NCBI RefSeq assembly: GCF_003003235.1
Contig: NZ_PVUE01000020.1
Location: 31,052 to 95,051, forward strand
From: Antricoccus suffuscus
GTDB lineage: Bacteria > Actinomycetota > Actinomycetes > Mycobacteriales > Antricoccaceae
DNA: 64,000 nt
Reading direction: 5' to 3'
Position numbers and translations under genes: made by a program. Below the pieces are notes generated by a model. The model did no database searches, was not told the DNA's origin, and saw nothing but the letters and a program-made list of their open reading frames with translations. Position 1 is the first letter of the stretch; every line of letters starts with the position of its first letter. Shown one piece after another: positions 25,732 to 36,520 of the stretch.

Positions 25732-27453
25732 TCAGCCTGGGTAGAAGGGGCTTTTTCCGGAGACAACTTTGCCAGAAATCAGGCTCACCCAGGTCGATTC
25801 GGTCAGCTTGAGGATAATTCCGTCGCCGGCGCACACCAGGGACCGATTCGGGGCCGCGACTATCGCCGTCGGCCGGGCCGTGAAGACGGGTGCTGGAAGC
25901 TGAGTGCGTGACGAGTCATCGATCAAGATCGAGTACGGCACGTCACGAGTACCCACCGGACCGCGCCCAAACACCACGAGTGTGCGCGCGGTCGACCAGG
26001 CCGTTTCGGTGACCTCCACCGTTGGCGAGAGCATCATCGGCTCGGTGATGGTGACCCCGTCGGGACTGCGTACGACGGTGGCCAGAAATAGTCGGCTGCC
26101 ACTGGGTACCGTCGCGACCATCGCCACGCGAGTGCCGTCCCGGGACAACCGCAGCGACGAAATCGAGCTGATGTCACCGAGGCTGCCCGGCGTGACGATG
26201 GCCGGCTGCCCCTTGGTAGGCACCCGGACAATCGTGTTGCCGTTGCGCACCATCCACACTTCGTCGTTGGCCGCGCCCCACGTCGGTTGCGTGAGTGAGA
26301 CTGTGTCCGGCAACGCGACTGGGACAAGGTCACTGCCGGCCGGCCCCACATACAGAGTCGGTACGCCGGTCGCCGTGCCCACGGCCGCCATCTCGGTGCC
26401 GTCGACGGACAGCGACGCGGACGTGACTCCAAGTGCCCCGGTGCCGGCATTGCCCGCTACCGCCGCGCCCTGTCCGTTGAGCACCCTGCCGTCGGCGACA
26501 TAGAACACCGAGAGATCGACCGGGACGGCGTCGGGGTCGTACGACTCCCAGTCGGAGACCGACTGCACGGCGGCGACGCCGGGTACGTCGATCGGCTGAC
26601 CGTCGTTGGTGATCCGCACGGCCTTGACGTTGAGGTCGCGCAAGGTCCAGAGGATCTGCGCTGACAGAGCCTTGAGCTGGGCGCCATTCTTTCCTGACAA
26701 CCCCGTCAGGTCGACCTTGATCTCACTGTCGTTGTAGAGCACGCCGGAGCGCAGCTTGACCGGGTCGCTCACTTCATTGCGTACGCCGGGGGCGAGCGAG
26801 TCAGAGGGACCGCCCAGTAGCCCGTCGATCAGGGTGTTCGCGCGCTGTTTCGGATTGACCGGGTAGTAACGAAGGTCCGGTACGACGCGGGTACCGGACG
26901 GGTCCAGGAAGTAGAGCGAGGCGACCTTGAACACGTTGGAGAAACTGGACTGAGTCAGCACAATCCCGTCCGGCGGGTTCGAGATCCGCCACTGACCTGC
27001 TACCTTCTCCAGCTTGTATACATCCGTCATCGACTCGGCGCCGGCGTGATACGTGCCGTCCGAGTCGACGGTCGCGCTTCGCGAGGCGCTGAAGTTGACC
27101 ACGCCGTCTTTGCCGCTCGGCTGCACCGAGTACGCCGGATCGATCAGCGATGTAGAGGCTCCCGGCTGCCATTCCTTGGACGCTTTGGTGGTCATGAACT
27201 GCCGTGCCACCTCGTACGTCGGGTCGCTGGTGGCCAGCGCGTTGATGTAGCCGCGCACGATCGTGTCGGGCGAGTCACCCTTCACAGGACCGTCGGGTTG
27301 AATCTCGTAGTAGTTGGACTGGTCACCGCTCGGCCCGTCCGGCGCGTTGCCGACGACTACCGGTGTCGTGCTGGCCGGCACCTGCGAGCACCCCGCCACC
27401 AGGAGCAGGAGTGCACCGAGAAGAACCGCTAGCGCGCGTTGGCGCATCCTCAC
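25732..27453 (-). CDS. lpqB: Lipoprotein LpqB, MtrAB accessory factor
   Basis: 573 residues, close to the family length. The signal peptide LAVLLGALLLLVAGCSQ ends in a lipobox, so Cys21 should be lipid-modified and the protein anchored outside the membrane. A GerMN-type domain follows (about residues 190-290), then a beta-propeller-like C-terminal part with WD-like blades. LpqB binds the extracellular part of MtrB and tunes its activity in mycobacteria. The GTG start at 27453 overlaps the mtrB stop as GTGA. Confidence 0.93.
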   Translation of the reverse strand: MRMRQRALAVLLGALLLLVAGCSQVPASTTPVVVGNAPDGPSGDQSNYYEIQPDGPVKGDSPDTIVRGYINALATSDPTYEVARQFMTTKASKEWQPGASTSLIDPAYSVQPSGKDGVVNFSASRSATVDSDGTYHAGAESMTDVYKLEKVAGQWRISNPPDGIVLTQSSFSNVFKVASLYFLDPSGTRVVPDLRYYPVNPKQRANTLIDGLLGGPSDSLAPGVRNEVSDPVKLRSGVLYNDSEIKVDLTGLSGKNGAQLKALSAQILWTLRDLNVKAVRITNDGQPIDVPGVAAVQSVSDWESYDPDAVPVDLSVFYVADGRVLNGQGAAVAGNAGTGALGVTSASLSVDGTEMAAVGTATGVPTLYVGPAGSDLVPVALPDTVSLTQPTWGAANDEVWMVRNGNTIVRVPTKGQPAIVTPGSLGDISSISSLRLSRDGTRVAMVATVPSGSRLFLATVVRSPDGVTITEPMMLSPTVEVTETAWSTARTLVVFGRGPVGTRDVPYSILIDDSSRTQLPAPVFTARPTAIVAAPNRSLVCAGDGIILKLTESTWVSLISGKVVSGKSPFYPG

Positions 27454-29111
27454 GTGGTCCCCTCCCCTTGACGGCGTAGATAGCTGCGTCGGACGGTCGG
27501 ATGGCCACCGAAGGCGCCGCCGGACTCACCCGGCGGGACCAGGCTCAGCGGCGATTCCATGATCACCCCGTTTGACGAGGCGAGCGGCAGCGTGATCCGG
27601 AAGTTCGCCCCTCCCGACGGCCGGCCCCACACCTGAAGCCAACCGTCGTGCAGCCGAATATCCTCCACGCTGATCGCCATGCCCAGGCCGGTGCCACCAA
27701 GCTTGCGGACTCGCGATGGGTCGGCTCGCCAAAAGCGGTCGAACAGGTGTTCCGCGGCTGTTTCGTCGATTCCGACACCGTGATCACGCACGGTCACCGC
27801 GACCGCGGTCTCGTTCGTCGCGACGGTGACTTCCACGGGGTCGCCGGCGCCGTGCTCGAGCGCATTAGCGATCAGATTGCGCAGCACCCGCGCGATCCGG
27901 GAACTGTTCATCACGACCACAATCGGCTCGTCTGGCACCTCCAGGTGCATTTCACAGCCTTGCTCGCGGGCGAGGGTCCGGTGCGCGTCGAATACGCGGC
28001 GTACCAGACTGGCCATGTCGTCGTGCTCAGCGTCGAGCGACAGACCGCCCGCGTCGTACCGGGAGATCTCCAGTAAGTCTTTGAGCAGTGCCTCGAAACG
28101 GTCAAGCTCGGTATACAGCAGCTCGGCCGACCGGGAGGCCACTTCCGGGAAGTCCGCCCGATAGTCATAGAGCAGCTCGGCAGCCATCCGGACCGTGGTC
28201 AGCGGCGTCCGCAGCTCGTGCGAGACGTCGGAGGTAAACCTCTGTTGCACCTGCGAAAGGTTTTCCAGCCGCACGATCTGGCTGGAGAGGCTCGCGGCCA
28301 TGTCGTTGAACGACGACGCCAGCTTCGCCAGGTCATCCTCGCCCTTGACGATCATCCGGCGGTCGAGGTTGCCCTCGGCCAGCTCACCGGCGGTTTGCGC
28401 GACCTCGCGCACCGGCAGCACGACCAGCCGGCTGATCAGCAGTCCGACGCCCGCGATCAGCAGCATCAGCGCGAGCCCGGCCAGCAGCACCGTCTGTTGA
28501 ACGAAGGAGATGATCTGGTTTTCGTTCTCGAGTGGATAGACGAAGTAGATCTCGAAGTCGCCGAGCACGCTGGGGATGGTCGAGCCGACGACCAGCACGC
28601 TTTGTTTCTCACCGGCGTACGGCACGGTCGCGATCGACCAGGCCTGTTTGCCGCCCTGCACCGTCGTCTGTAGGTCGGCAGGAAGTACGTCGAGGTGCAG
28701 GCTCGGCGAGTAGACCCGCGGAGTTGTCCCCTTGTCACCACGCACCAGCGTGATCACTTCGAAGATACCGGCCGAGCTGGCGCCTTGTGACAGGTAGCTG
28801 GTACCGGAGCTCAGTGCGTCGCTGACCGACTGCGCTGAGCTGCTGCCGACCAGCTGCAGCTGGTTTTGCATATAGCGCACGCCGCTGGTCGACTTCTCGA
28901 TAGCGGCACGCTGTTTTGCCGCGAGCAGACCTGCACCGATCTGGGTGATCAGGATGTAGCCGACGACCGCAATGACCGCGAAGGTGATCACCATCGTCAG
29001 CGCGACGATGCGCACTTGCAGCGAGCGCCGCCAGCGTTGCAGCATCCACTGCCCCAGCGTCGCCAGCTTCGTCTGGACGACGGCCAAGTAATAGAGTGCC
29101 TCGGACGGCAA
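27450..29111 (-). CDS. mtrB: Two-component sensor histidine kinase MtrB
   Basis: 553 residues. Two transmembrane helices (about 32-54 and 210-230) flank a ~150-residue extracellular sensor. A HAMP domain follows (ISRLVVLPVREVAQTAGELAEGNLD). The phospho-accepting His is in SDVSHELRTPLTTVR. The ATPase domain shows NLIANALEHG (N box), DHGVGIDE (G1) and GGTGLGMAIS (G2). With MtrA it controls cell wall hydrolases and division in actinobacteria. The start is the TTG at 29111; no upstream ATG or GTG is available in frame. It lies 56 bases after mtrA. Confidence 0.95.
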   Translation of the reverse strand: MPSEALYYLAVVQTKLATLGQWMLQRWRRSLQVRIVALTMVITFAVIAVVGYILITQIGAGLLAAKQRAAIEKSTSGVRYMQNQLQLVGSSSAQSVSDALSSGTSYLSQGASSAGIFEVITLVRGDKGTTPRVYSPSLHLDVLPADLQTTVQGGKQAWSIATVPYAGEKQSVLVVGSTIPSVLGDFEIYFVYPLENENQIISFVQQTVLLAGLALMLLIAGVGLLISRLVVLPVREVAQTAGELAEGNLDRRMIVKGEDDLAKLASSFNDMAASLSSQIVRLENLSQVQQRFTSDVSHELRTPLTTVRMAAELLYDYRADFPEVASRSAELLYTELDRFEALLKDLLEISRYDAGGLSLDAEHDDMASLVRRVFDAHRTLAREQGCEMHLEVPDEPIVVVMNSSRIARVLRNLIANALEHGAGDPVEVTVATNETAVAVTVRDHGVGIDETAAEHLFDRFWRADPSRVRKLGGTGLGMAISVEDIRLHDGWLQVWGRPSGGANFRITLPLASSNGVIMESPLSLVPPGESGGAFGGHPTVRRSYLRRQGEGTT

Positions 29112-29167
29112 CGACCGCGCGGTCGCCGCCTGATCCCGTGGTGGCCCTGCTGGTTGGTTCTCGACGG

Positions 29168-29845
29168 TTACGGCGGGCCTGCCTTATAGCCGACGCCGCG
29201 CACGGTGAGCACGATTTCCGGGCGTTCGGGGTCACGTTCGATTTTCGAGCGCAGCCGCTGCACGTGCACGTTGACCAGCCGTGTGTCGGCCGCGTGCCGG
29301 TAACCCCAGACCTGCTCGAGCAACAACTCGCGGGTGAACACCTGGCGCGGTTTGCGCGCCAACGCGACCAGCAGGTCGAACTCCAGCGGAGTGAGCGCGA
29401 TCGGCTCGCCGTACCTGCTGACCTTGTGACCTGGTACGTCGATCTGGATCCCGACGATCTCGAGCTCCTCGGCGTCCTCGGGTTCGACTCTGCGCAGCCG
29501 GGTGCGGATGCGGGCGACTAGCTCTTTGGGCTTGAACGGCTTGACCATGTAGTCATCGGCCCCGGACTCCAGCCCGAGTACGACGTCGACAGTGTCGGAC
29601 TTGGCGGTAAGCATCACGATCGGTACGCCGGACTCGGCCCGGATCGCGCGACACACGTCGATGCCGTTCATCCCGGGCAGCATCAGGTCGAGCAGAATCA
29701 AGTCCGGTCTGAGTTCGCGGTAGGCGGTGATGGCCCGCGCCCCGTCGGCGACGAATGCCGCGTCAAAGCCCTCGTTGCGCAGCACGATACCGAGCATCTC
29801 GGCAAGCGCCGTGTCGTCATCGACTACGAGTACCCGTGGCTTCAT
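29168..29845 (-). CDS. mtrA: Two-component response regulator MtrA
   Basis: 225 residues from the ATG at 29845, preceded by GGGGCAGG; the longer frame adds an unlikely leader. The receiver domain has acidic residues DDD at 9-11, the phospho-acceptor Asp53 in ILLDLMLPGMNG and the conserved Lys in MVKPFKPKEL. The OmpR/PhoB-type winged helix at the C-terminus contains FTRELLLEQVWGYRHAADTR and TVRGVGYKAG. It is the essential regulator of envelope and replication genes in mycobacteria. In M. tuberculosis tmk lies between sahH and mtrA; here it is missing. Confidence 0.96.
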   Translation of the reverse strand: MKPRVLVVDDDTALAEMLGIVLRNEGFDAAFVADGARAITAYRELRPDLILLDLMLPGMNGIDVCRAIRAESGVPIVMLTAKSDTVDVVLGLESGADDYMVKPFKPKELVARIRTRLRRVEPEDAEELEIVGIQIDVPGHKVSRYGEPIALTPLEFDLLVALARKPRQVFTRELLLEQVWGYRHAADTRLVNVHVQRLRSKIERDPERPEIVLTVRGVGYKAGPP

Positions 29846-29964
29846 CCTGCCCCAATCCGAACACACCCACCGTGTCTGCACGATGGTCCCCTAATGTTTG
29901 CACCTTCACCAGCGATACGGTTCGATATCGATCGCCGTGTCTCGCACTGGCCGCACATACACCT

Positions 29965-30000
29965 CCGGCAGGGCGACCGCCGTAGCGACCGCCCTGCCGG
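29965..30000 (-). terminator. 11-bp perfect hairpin after sahH
   Basis: Arms CCGGCAGGGCG (29965-29975) and CGCCCTGCCGG (29990-30000) flank a 14-base loop. The hairpin lies 19 bases past the stop of sahH in the direction of transcription, before the separate mtrA promoter region. No T-run is present, as is usual for GC-rich actinobacteria. It probably separates the sahH operon from mtrAB. Confidence 0.55.
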
Positions 30001-30018
30001 ACGCGGTTGGGCTATTAC

Positions 30019-31500
<1,482 letters not shown>

Positions 31501-31550
31501 ATGCGTCTCCTAAAGATGGCGGGTGACCCGTCAATGGTACCGGCTCGCCG

Positions 31551-32789
31551 CTAGCGAGACCGGATGACCCGTCCGGCGCACACCCTGGTCAGCACCCCGT
31601 CACCGCTGACGGTCACGGAGCCTTGTGCCGCCGTGACGAAGACCGATTCCCCTTTGGAGAGCTCGGTCACGACGTCGCGCGAGGTGATTTTCATCGACCC
31701 TTCTATGCAGAAAAGGATTTGCGGACCGTCGGAGGCCACAATGACCTCTTCGCTGCTGATCTTCCGACGATACAAGGCAAACTCGCGGGCCGGGGTCGGC
31801 CAGGTCGTCATGCCCTCGTCGTAACCCGCCTCCGCGCCCAAGACGACGGGGTCTATAACAACCAACGGCCCCGACTCGAAATCGATGACCCGTAACAGCT
31901 CGGCGACGTCAATGTGCTTGGGCGTGAGGCCGCCGCGCAGCGTGTTGTCACTGTTGGCCTGCGCCTCGAGGCCCCAACCGTGCAGATAGGCGTGCAGCTG
32001 ACCCGGACCGAGATAGACCCCTTGCCACGGCTGCAGTACAAGCAAATTGAGCAGCAGAGACAGCACGACGCCGATGTCACCGGGGTATGCCTCGCCGAGC
32101 TTGATCGCCCACATATATGACTTGCGGTCGGGATCGCTATCGTCGAGTCGCTCGACCAGCCGCGCCGACTCCTCAACGACCCTGCCAGCCAGCTCGCGCT
32201 GCTTTTCCTTCGGCATGCTCAGCAGCGTCGTGACCGCGACTCGGAGCCCATCGCTGGGTAACCCGGTCAGGAGTGAGCCGACGTACGGCGCGAGCATCCG
32301 GATCCCCAGCCGGGCGAGGATGTTGGCGGCGTCCTGTGCACCGCGAAAGCCACACAGCACCTCGCACTCGGATAGCGCGACGAACAACTCTGGTTTGGCG
32401 AACGGGTCACGATAGTTGCGTTGCGCATTGGAGAGCGCAATGCCGGCCTCGTTTTCTTCGGCAAAGCCGGTACGCGCACGGGCAGCCGTCGGATGCGCCT
32501 GGATCGACAGCGGTGACTCGGCGGCGAGGACCTTGAACAAGAACGGCAGACGTCCGTGATACTCGGAGTTGAGGACTCGACCGAGATGCGCCTCTGGTTC
32601 TTCTTTGATCAAGTCACACAGTGCCGGGCTGCCCGGCAGGTCCCGCGCGCGCGAGGACGCATCCGGGTGTGCACCGAGCCATAGCTCCGCTTCAGGCTCG
32701 GCGGTCGGACTCGGGCGGTTGGTGAGCTCGGCGATGACCCTGTGGGAACCCCACGCGTATCGCCTGACCTCATTGTCAAGAAGAAACAT
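31551..32789 (-). CDS. manA: Mannose-6-phosphate isomerase (type I)
   Basis: 412 residues. The opening NEVRRYAWGSHRVIAELTNR and zinc-site segments QAHPTAARARTGF and GPGQLHAYLHGWGLEAQANS are those of type I phosphomannose isomerase. The zinc ligands Gln, His, Glu and His fall in these regions. It interconverts fructose-6-phosphate and mannose-6-phosphate. With manB (same operon) and manC (42.5 kb) it completes GDP-mannose synthesis for cell-envelope mannans. Its ATG overlaps the TAA of the cation transporter gene by one base (TAATG). Confidence 0.93.
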   Translation of the reverse strand: MFLLDNEVRRYAWGSHRVIAELTNRPSPTAEPEAELWLGAHPDASSRARDLPGSPALCDLIKEEPEAHLGRVLNSEYHGRLPFLFKVLAAESPLSIQAHPTAARARTGFAEENEAGIALSNAQRNYRDPFAKPELFVALSECEVLCGFRGAQDAANILARLGIRMLAPYVGSLLTGLPSDGLRVAVTTLLSMPKEKQRELAGRVVEESARLVERLDDSDPDRKSYMWAIKLGEAYPGDIGVVLSLLLNLLVLQPWQGVYLGPGQLHAYLHGWGLEAQANSDNTLRGGLTPKHIDVAELLRVIDFESGPLVVIDPVVLGAEAGYDEGMTTWPTPAREFALYRRKISSEEVIVASDGPQILFCIEGSMKITSRDVVTELSKGESVFVTAAQGSVTVSGDGVLTRVCAGRVIRSR

Positions 32790-33754
32790 TACGGCGAGCC
32801 TATCTGACCTCGGGTCGCAGCTTCCGGCGCCGGTACGGCATTGAGCAGGTCGGGTTCGAGATAGATCAACGCCGAGTGCGGCAGTCCTGCGCGCACTCGT
32901 GCTTCCGCATCGTTGATAGCGACCGAGATTTGTTGAATGGTCGACCCGGGCGCGACGGCCACCTTCGCCGCGATCAACAGGTCGTCGGGCGACAGATGCT
33001 GGGTGCGCAGGTGCACCACTCGGGTGATGACGCGGTCGGATCCTGACTCGACGAGCAGTTGCTCGATCCGCGCCTGTTCCGCGGGGACGGCGGGCTCGCC
33101 GATCAACAGGCTGCGGGTCTCGGTGATCAAGATGATCGCGATGATCCCCAGCAATATTCCGATCAGCAGGGTTCCGATAGCGTCGAAGACGGGATTATCT
33201 GTTGCCCAGGTCATCGATACGCCAAATAGCGCGAACACGAGGCCCACCAGCGCGCCGGAGTCTTCCAGCAGGACGACCGGCAGTTCCGGGTTGCGGGAGT
33301 TGCGGATGAACTGCCACCACGAGCTATCGCCGCGCAGCTTGCTTGACTCGCGCATCGCGGTCCGAAATGAGTAGCCTTCGAGCCCAATCGCGACCACCAG
33401 GATGAGGACGGCGACGATCGGCATAGACAGTGGCTCGGGATGCTGCAGCTTGTGGATGGCTTCGTAGATCGCGAACACCGAGCCGAGCAAAAACAACACG
33501 AGCGCAACGACAAAGGCGAAAAAGTATCTGTTCGCGCCGTACCCGAACTGGTGTTTCGCGTCGGCTTGGCGCTTGGCCTGCTTGCCGCCGAGCAATAGCA
33601 GCCCTTGGTTGCCCGAGTCCGCGACCGAATGCACACCTTCGGCAAGCATGGAGGACGACCCGGTAATAGCGAAGCCGACGAACTTCGCGACCGCGATTCC
33701 GACATTGGCCCCCAGGGCGGCAAGTATCGCCTTTGTGGATCCTTCCGTGCTCAC
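32789..33754 (-). CDS. Cation diffusion facilitator (CDF) family transporter
   Basis: 321 residues with about six transmembrane helices. The metal-site helix is visible as SSMLAEGVHSVADSGNQGLL (HxxxD). The soluble C-terminal dimer domain lies from about residue 215. CDF proteins export Zn, Mn, Fe or Co from the cytoplasm using the proton gradient; the metal cannot be assigned from the HxxxD motif alone. The GTG start at 33754 overlaps the stop of the TobH-like gene as GTGA, and its stop overlaps manA. A CDF gene inside a mannose operon is odd. Phosphomannose isomerase needs zinc, so a metal-supply link is possible but unproven. Confidence 0.88.
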   Translation of the reverse strand: MSTEGSTKAILAALGANVGIAVAKFVGFAITGSSSMLAEGVHSVADSGNQGLLLLGGKQAKRQADAKHQFGYGANRYFFAFVVALVLFLLGSVFAIYEAIHKLQHPEPLSMPIVAVLILVVAIGLEGYSFRTAMRESSKLRGDSSWWQFIRNSRNPELPVVLLEDSGALVGLVFALFGVSMTWATDNPVFDAIGTLLIGILLGIIAIILITETRSLLIGEPAVPAEQARIEQLLVESGSDRVITRVVHLRTQHLSPDDLLIAAKVAVAPGSTIQQISVAINDAEARVRAGLPHSALIYLEPDLLNAVPAPEAATRGQIGSP

Positions 33755-34908
33755 TCGGCGTCGCCTTCCGTCGGGTTCGATTTGCTTATTGTGGATTTGT
33801 CTACTAGCGGGAGGTACGCCGTAGCGACGTCGCCGATTTGGAGCATCGAGGCCAGCCGCGCCGCGGGCGTTTCCCCTTCGGCGGCGATCGTACTTAGACC
33901 CACGCCGCGCGCGGCTGCCATATCAGTGATGGCGGTCCTGGGACCGACATCGCCGCTCTCGCTGAAAAGTACGACCCGGAGCGGGCGACTCGGGCGACCG
34001 CCTCCGGAATCGTCGTACGGATCAAAGAAAATGTCGTCGGCAGCTCGGACGTAGGGCCCCTCGAGCGCAGCGCGCATTCGAGACAGTCCGGCCGGCAGTC
34101 CTACGTGCGCGACCGGAATCCCCATCGTGGCAAGCATTCTTGCAGCGAACCGGTAGGCAGCCGCGGCCGCGAGCGGTGAGTCACTCAGGGCAAGTGGCGT
34201 CGCGTCGAGACACTCGAGCGCTAGCGCTTTTGCCGGATTGCGGTCTGCGGGTGAGCGTGGTCCGACCAGCTCCGACGCGCCATCCAGCGCATCGGCCAGG
34301 TCCGAGAGAGTCGCCAATTCATCCGATTGGTCCGACCGGCCAGAATCGCGCAGTCGCTCACTGACCGCTAGCCCGGTGGCGATATGACCCCAGATCGTGT
34401 TGCCGGGCTCGGCCAGCGGTAGGACGAGAGCGTTGCGATCACCGGCACAGAGTACGTCAAGAGGAGAACCCGCGACAGTGGAGACGACGAGTGTGCTTCC
34501 CCGCTGCAGGGCGACTTTTGCGGCCCGGATGCTGGAGTCGTCCGAGCCAGTGTCACTCAACACCAGCACCATGTCGGCGATCCCTAGCCATGGCGTGCGG
34601 TCGTCAAGTGTCTGCCGGACCAAAGCCGGTGCAGCGATCGTCTCGCCGGCGAGCGCGGCGACGGCCTTCGCCGCGTCCTTGGCGCCGTACCCAGCGAAAA
34701 CCACGAAGTAGCGGACCGGAGGCAGGACCATCGCGAGGCGACCCGACTCCCGAAGCGCCGTCGCGGTGCGGCGTACTACAGAGCCGGCGTACGCCGTGTC
34801 CATCAACTGGCCGGCCCGGTCACGCTCGACAAGCCCGTCTGTGTCGTCGATCAGCGAATCAGGCCCCAAGTCGTCCGGGCCGAGGCCCGCAGATCCCGCC
34901 CACGTCAC
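33751..34908 (-). CDS. SIS/phosphosugar isomerase-like protein (TobH/Rv3256c-like)
   Basis: 385 residues from the GTG at 34908, which has AGGGGAC upstream; a longer frame to 34947 would overlap the Trm112-like gene. The layout fits a divergent two-lobe SIS fold of the phosphoglucose/phosphomannose isomerase type: VVFAGYGAKDAAKAVAALAG, then VLVLSDTGSDDSSIRAAKVA, and a second lobe ending GVGLSTIAAEGETPAARLAS. Rv3256c occupies the same place between manA and manB. Catalytic residues of the true isomerases are not obvious, so the activity is uncertain. Confidence 0.7.
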   Translation of the reverse strand: MTWAGSAGLGPDDLGPDSLIDDTDGLVERDRAGQLMDTAYAGSVVRRTATALRESGRLAMVLPPVRYFVVFAGYGAKDAAKAVAALAGETIAAPALVRQTLDDRTPWLGIADMVLVLSDTGSDDSSIRAAKVALQRGSTLVVSTVAGSPLDVLCAGDRNALVLPLAEPGNTIWGHIATGLAVSERLRDSGRSDQSDELATLSDLADALDGASELVGPRSPADRNPAKALALECLDATPLALSDSPLAAAAAYRFAARMLATMGIPVAHVGLPAGLSRMRAALEGPYVRAADDIFFDPYDDSGGGRPSRPLRVVLFSESGDVGPRTAITDMAAARGVGLSTIAAEGETPAARLASMLQIGDVATAYLPLVDKSTISKSNPTEGDAE

Positions 34909-34921
34909 CGCAGGTCCCCTG

Positions 34922-35116
34922 TCAGCTGGGCCGGAGAGCTTCATCAAGCAACAGCACTGGAATGCCGTCGCGGATCGGGAAGATCAACTCGCATTCGATG
35001 CATTGCAGCGCACGACCGTCGAGTCCACTCACGGTGCCCTCGGCTACCTCCCGCAGCGGTGCGTGATGTGCGTCCGGGCAGGCAAGTAGTTTGAGTAGTT
35101 CGGCATCAACGGTCAT
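34922..35116 (-). CDS. Trm112-like small zinc-fold protein
   Basis: 64 residues, the standard size. The family pattern is LLKLLACPDAHHAPLR ... LQCIECELIFPIRDGIPVLL. Only three of the usual four cysteines remain (ACPD, CIEC), so zinc may be bound weakly or not at all. Trm112 proteins activate partner methyltransferases; the bacterial role is unclear. It sits 10 bases after manB and 13 bases before the TobH-like gene in one operon. Confidence 0.85.
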   Translation of the reverse strand: MTVDAELLKLLACPDAHHAPLREVAEGTVSGLDGRALQCIECELIFPIRDGIPVLLLDEALRPS

Positions 35117-35126
35117 GGCCAGGATT

Positions 35127-36485
35127 CTACCCGCCGCGGATGATGCTCAACACGTGATCGCGGACCTCTTCCATGCGTTCGCGGCTGGCTGCCTCGACAT
35201 TGAGCCGCAGCAACGGTTCGGTGTTGGAGGCGCGCACGTTGAACCAGACTCCATCGGCAAACGTGACGGTAATTCCATCGAACAGTTCGTACGTCGCATC
35301 GCCCTGCGCGTCGGCGTACCGCGTGACCGCCGCGACGCGGCCGGGCAGATCGTCGACGGTCGAGTTGATCTCGCCGCTGGCGATATACCGGTCGTACGGC
35401 GCCACGACCTCGGACAGCGATCCCGATCGACGACCCAGCTCGGCGAGCACGTGCAGCGCGGCGAGCATCCCGGTGTCGGCGTTCCAGAATTCCTGAAAAT
35501 AGTAGTGCGCAGAGTGTTCGCCGCCGAAGATCGCATGATGCTGCGCCATAAGCGCTTTCATGTTGGAGTGACCGACCTTGCCGCGGACCGGCAGACCGCC
35601 GCATTCGCGGACGACCTCCTCGACCGCGCGGGAGGTGATGGCGTTGTAGACGACGGCGCCGCCCGGGTGCTTTTCGAGCTCGCGAGCGGCGATCATCGTG
35701 GTAATGGCCGATGGCGAGACGGCTCCGCCGCGCTCGTCGACGACGAAGCAGCGATCCGCATCTCCATCGAACGCGAGGCCGAGGTCGGCGCCCTGCTGCA
35801 CGACTTCGGCTTGCAGGTCTACGAGGTTGTCGGGGTTGAGTGGATCGGCCGGATGGTTAGGAAACGTCCCGTCCAGCTCGAAGTACATCGGCACGACCTC
35901 GATATTGGTGCCAGCGAAAACCGCCGGCACCGTGTGCCCGGCCATCCCGTTGCCGGCGTCCACCACGACCTTGAGCGGTCGGGTGTGCTCCAAGCTGACA
36001 AGGGTGCGCAGATGGCGGACATAAGCCTCGAGGGTGTCGAGCTCGGCTCGGGTGCCGGGCCGGGACGCGGCCGGGAGGCCCTGTTCGGCGAGGTCGCGTA
36101 CGTCGGACAGTCCCGTGTCGAGACCCACCGGAGCGGCCTTGGCGAGGCAGAACTTCAGACCGTTGTACGCCGCGGGGTTGTGGCTCGCGGTGACCATGAT
36201 GCCGGGCTTGTCCTGCCAGCCGGCGGCGAAGTAGAGCTGGTCAGTTGCGCTGAGTCCGGTGACGATCGCGTCGCTGCCCTGTTCGGTGATGCCCGCGGCG
36301 AGCGCCTCGATGACATCGGGAGTGGTGGGGCGCATGTCGCCGGCAATGAGTACCGACGTACCGCGGCCGTTGTCGGCCAGCCATCGTGCGTACGCCGCGC
36401 CAATTCGCTTGGCAGCAGCCGCGTCGAAGTCGCCCGGATAGAGCCCGCGCACGTCGTACGCTTTGAAAATTCTAGAGAGGTCCAC
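35127..36485 (-). CDS. manB: Phosphomannomutase / phosphoglucomutase
   Basis: 452 residues. The alpha-D-phosphohexomutase signature is complete: phosphoserine loop TASHNPAAYNGLK, metal loop GLAFDGDADRC, sugar-binding loop GGEHSAHYYF and phosphate loop NTEPLLRLNVEA. It converts mannose-6-phosphate to mannose-1-phosphate for GDP-mannose. A GTG start at 36485 is used. It belongs to the DUF3499-manB-Trm112-TobH-CDF-manA-sahH operon. Rv3257c is the mycobacterial counterpart. Confidence 0.95.
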   Translation of the reverse strand: MDLSRIFKAYDVRGLYPGDFDAAAAKRIGAAYARWLADNGRGTSVLIAGDMRPTTPDVIEALAAGITEQGSDAIVTGLSATDQLYFAAGWQDKPGIMVTASHNPAAYNGLKFCLAKAAPVGLDTGLSDVRDLAEQGLPAASRPGTRAELDTLEAYVRHLRTLVSLEHTRPLKVVVDAGNGMAGHTVPAVFAGTNIEVVPMYFELDGTFPNHPADPLNPDNLVDLQAEVVQQGADLGLAFDGDADRCFVVDERGGAVSPSAITTMIAARELEKHPGGAVVYNAITSRAVEEVVRECGGLPVRGKVGHSNMKALMAQHHAIFGGEHSAHYYFQEFWNADTGMLAALHVLAELGRRSGSLSEVVAPYDRYIASGEINSTVDDLPGRVAAVTRYADAQGDATYELFDGITVTFADGVWFNVRASNTEPLLRLNVEAASRERMEEVRDHVLSIIRGG

Positions 36486-36520
36486 CCGGCAATCTTGTCA
36501 GGCCGACACCGATGCTGACC

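Noticed and set aside
31501..31550. Possible SAH or SAM riboswitch before sahH
   Set aside because: Only 50 bases separate manA from sahH, too little for a known SAH aptamer, and no conserved stem is visible.
35091..36518. A 475-codon open frame on the plus strand over manB
   Set aside because: It is antisense to a gene with complete phosphohexomutase motifs. Its translation has no recognisable domain and its composition follows the third-codon GC bias of manB.
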